Positions 62,773 to 64,000 of a stretch of DNA of 64,000 bases are shown here, in pieces; positions within the stretch are counted from its first letter, which is position 1; every line of letters begins with the position of its first letter. The stretch covers positions 1 through 64,000 of the forward strand of contig NZ_FXTK01000010.1 in the NCBI RefSeq assembly GCF_900182695.1, given 5' to 3'. This DNA comes from Paracoccus laeviglucosivorans. GTDB lineage: Bacteria; Pseudomonadota; Alphaproteobacteria; Rhodobacterales; Rhodobacteraceae. Under the pieces are notes generated by a model. It was not told the DNA's origin. It saw nothing but the letters and a program-made list of their open reading frames with translations, and made no database searches. The translations under genes and the position numbers were made by a program.

Positions 62773-64000
62773 ATGCCCACTTACCCCGCCCGCATCAACT
62801 TGAACCGCAAGCCGCTGGGCGTGATCGGCACGGCGCTGCTGGCGCGGCGCAATGTGCTGGAATTGATCCCGGAAATCGCGGTGCGCCAGCCGATGGTCTC
62901 GGGGCGGACGGGCGCGCGTTGGCATATGGTCATGGACCCGGACGCGCTGCGCATCGTGCTGAAGGATCGGGTGGACGATTATCCCAAATCTCTGGTCACG
63001 CAGCTTATTCTGGAACCCGCCATCGGCAAGTCGCTGTTCGTGGCCGAAGGTGCGCATTGGCGCTGGCAACGTCGCGCCGCTGCCCCCGCCTTCGCGCAAA
63101 GGAATGTCGAGGCGCTGGCGCCGGTGATGACCGCCGCAGCCGAGGCGTCAAGCCGCAGGCTGGCGCAAGGCGGCGTGGTCGATGTTTTTGCCGAGACGGT
63201 GGCCGCGACCTTCGACGTGATTTCGGACGTGACGTTTTCGGGGGATGAGGGGTTCGACCGCGATGCCGTGCATGGCGCGATCGACGCCTATATCGCAGGG
63301 GCGGCGCGGGTCTCGGTGTTGGACATCATGGGGCTGCCTCGCTGGATTCCGCGTCCGGGGCGGCTGGCCTCGGGGGGCGATCTGCGGCGGATGAAGCAGG
63401 TGGCAGATGACGCGATCCGCGCGCGGGCGCGGTCAGGGCCGCGTGGGGTGCCCGATCTGCTGGACCTGCTGCGCGCGGGCGAGGATCCGGAAACGCATCG
63501 GTCGATGACTGGGGCGGAGCTGCGTGACAACCTGCTGACCTTCATCGTCGCGGGGCATGAAACGACCGCGCTGACGCTGGCATGGGCGCTTTATCTGCTG
63601 GCATTCGATCCCGAGGTCCAGCACCGCGCGGCCGCTGAGGCCGGCGCTGTGCTGGGCGCACGCGCCGCCACCGCTGCGGATGTGCCGCGCCTGACCTATA
63701 TCCGCCAGATCGTCGACGAGGCGTTGCGGCTTTACCCGCCAGCCGCATTTCTGTCGCGGACCTCTCGGATCCACGACCGGCTGGGTGGCCGAGAAGTGTG
63801 GCCCGGTGATACCATCGTGCTGCCGATCTATGCGCTGCACCGCCACCATATGCTGTGGGACGACCCCGACAGCTTCGACCCCGACCGTTTCGCACCGGGG
63901 GTGCAGCGGGACCGCTTTGCCTTCCTGCCCTTTGGCGCCGGGCCGCGCATCTGCATCGGCGCCAGTTTCGCGCTGCAAGAGGCGGTCATCATCCTTGCCA
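62773..64000 (+). CDS. Cytochrome P450 (cut by window end)
   Basis: About 409 codons are visible and the frame runs off the window. All P450 marks are present: the I-helix AGHETTAL (near 260), the K-helix ExxR in EALRLYPPA (near 318), and the heme loop FGAGPRICIGASFAL with the Cys ligand (near 392). The IGKSLFVAEGAHWRWQRR C-helix segment is near 91. The class is self-evident, but the substrate is not. The ATG at 62773 is used; an in-frame ATG at 62752 is possible, and no strong ribosome binding site decides. No ferredoxin partner is visible. Confidence 0.92.
   Translation, partial: MPTYPARINLNRKPLGVIGTALLARRNVLELIPEIAVRQPMVSGRTGARWHMVMDPDALRIVLKDRVDDYPKSLVTQLILEPAIGKSLFVAEGAHWRWQRRAAAPAFAQRNVEALAPVMTAAAEASSRRLAQGGVVDVFAETVAATFDVISDVTFSGDEGFDRDAVHGAIDAYIAGAARVSVLDIMGLPRWIPRPGRLASGGDLRRMKQVADDAIRARARSGPRGVPDLLDLLRAGEDPETHRSMTGAELRDNLLTFIVAGHETTALTLAWALYLLAFDPEVQHRAAAEAGAVLGARAATAADVPRLTYIRQIVDEALRLYPPAAFLSRTSRIHDRLGGREVWPGDTIVLPIYALHRHHMLWDDPDSFDPDRFAPGVQRDRFAFLPFGAGPRICIGASFALQEAVIILA

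Noticed and set aside
1..64000. tRNA, rRNA, CRISPR arrays, prophage or insertion sequence genes
   Set aside because: None were found by eye. The only site-specific recombinase is XerC in its housekeeping context with DUF484.

Overview
The window is about 64 kb of GC-rich chromosomal DNA. Its gene content points to an aerobic alphaproteobacterium of the Rhodobacteraceae, most likely Paracoccus or a close relative. The evidence is the aerobic (CobG/CobN) cobalamin pathway, EtfAB beside a PduO-type adenosyltransferase, the urtABCDE urea transporter, DapD, an IalB-like protein, and strong high-GC codon usage that opens long shadow frames opposite real genes. I saw no rRNA, tRNA, CRISPR array, prophage or intact insertion sequence. 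The genus is an inference.

Layout. 1-2740: electron transfer flavoprotein (etfB, partial etfA), a corrinoid adenosyltransferase, a HIG1-type membrane protein and a short-chain dehydrogenase. 2847-6458: parC, a small exported protein, and a cytochrome c'/cytochrome b561 pair. 6813-19890: the cobalamin cluster, almost entirely on the minus strand. It reads from a cobalamin riboswitch (about 20140-19980) through a DUF1636 protein, cobW, cobN, a fused cobG-cobH frame, cobI and cobJ. It is then interrupted by cobK on the plus strand and resumes with cobL, cobE, cobM, cobB, cobF and an unrecognised 100-residue gene. cobO follows, divergent, at 20214. 22470-25078: a manganese (yybP-ykoY) riboswitch with mntP, and a second cobalamin riboswitch driving cbtB, cbtA, a His-rich mini-protein and bluB. 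Cobalt uptake, corrin ring synthesis, adenosylation and lower-ligand (dimethylbenzimidazole) synthesis therefore lie within 20 kb under two riboswitches.

25139-34872: an EEP-fold exported protein with altered active-site motifs, leuD, a membrane protein, leuC, rsfS-rlmH, two exported cell-wall enzymes (SleB-type hydrolase, MltB-type transglycosylase), a LOG-family protein, dapD and small conserved genes. 35067-40935: the urtABCDE urea ABC transporter operon, with no urease genes in the window. 40972-46838: an SRPBCC protein, a guanidine-II riboswitch with a Gdx/SugE exporter, and the contiguous minus-strand run gpmI-envC-ctpA-rppH. 46991-58277: a sulfotransferase-like protein, rlmN, an IalB-like protein, an R. 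etli-type asparaginase, an RTX protein, a TSUP permease, xerC-DUF484-transaldolase, priA and an OhrR-like regulator. 58281-61692: N-formylglutamate amidohydrolase, pyruvate kinase, a small membrane protein and rpmI-rplT. The end holds a lower-GC gene of unknown function and a cytochrome P450 cut by the window edge.

The strongest points for follow-up are the four metabolite riboswitches (two cobalamin, one manganese, one guanidine-II), the cobG-cobH fusion, the opposite-strand cobK inside the cob operon with a start codon overlapping that of cobL, the His-rich mini-protein between cbtA and bluB, and the CTG start of rsfS.
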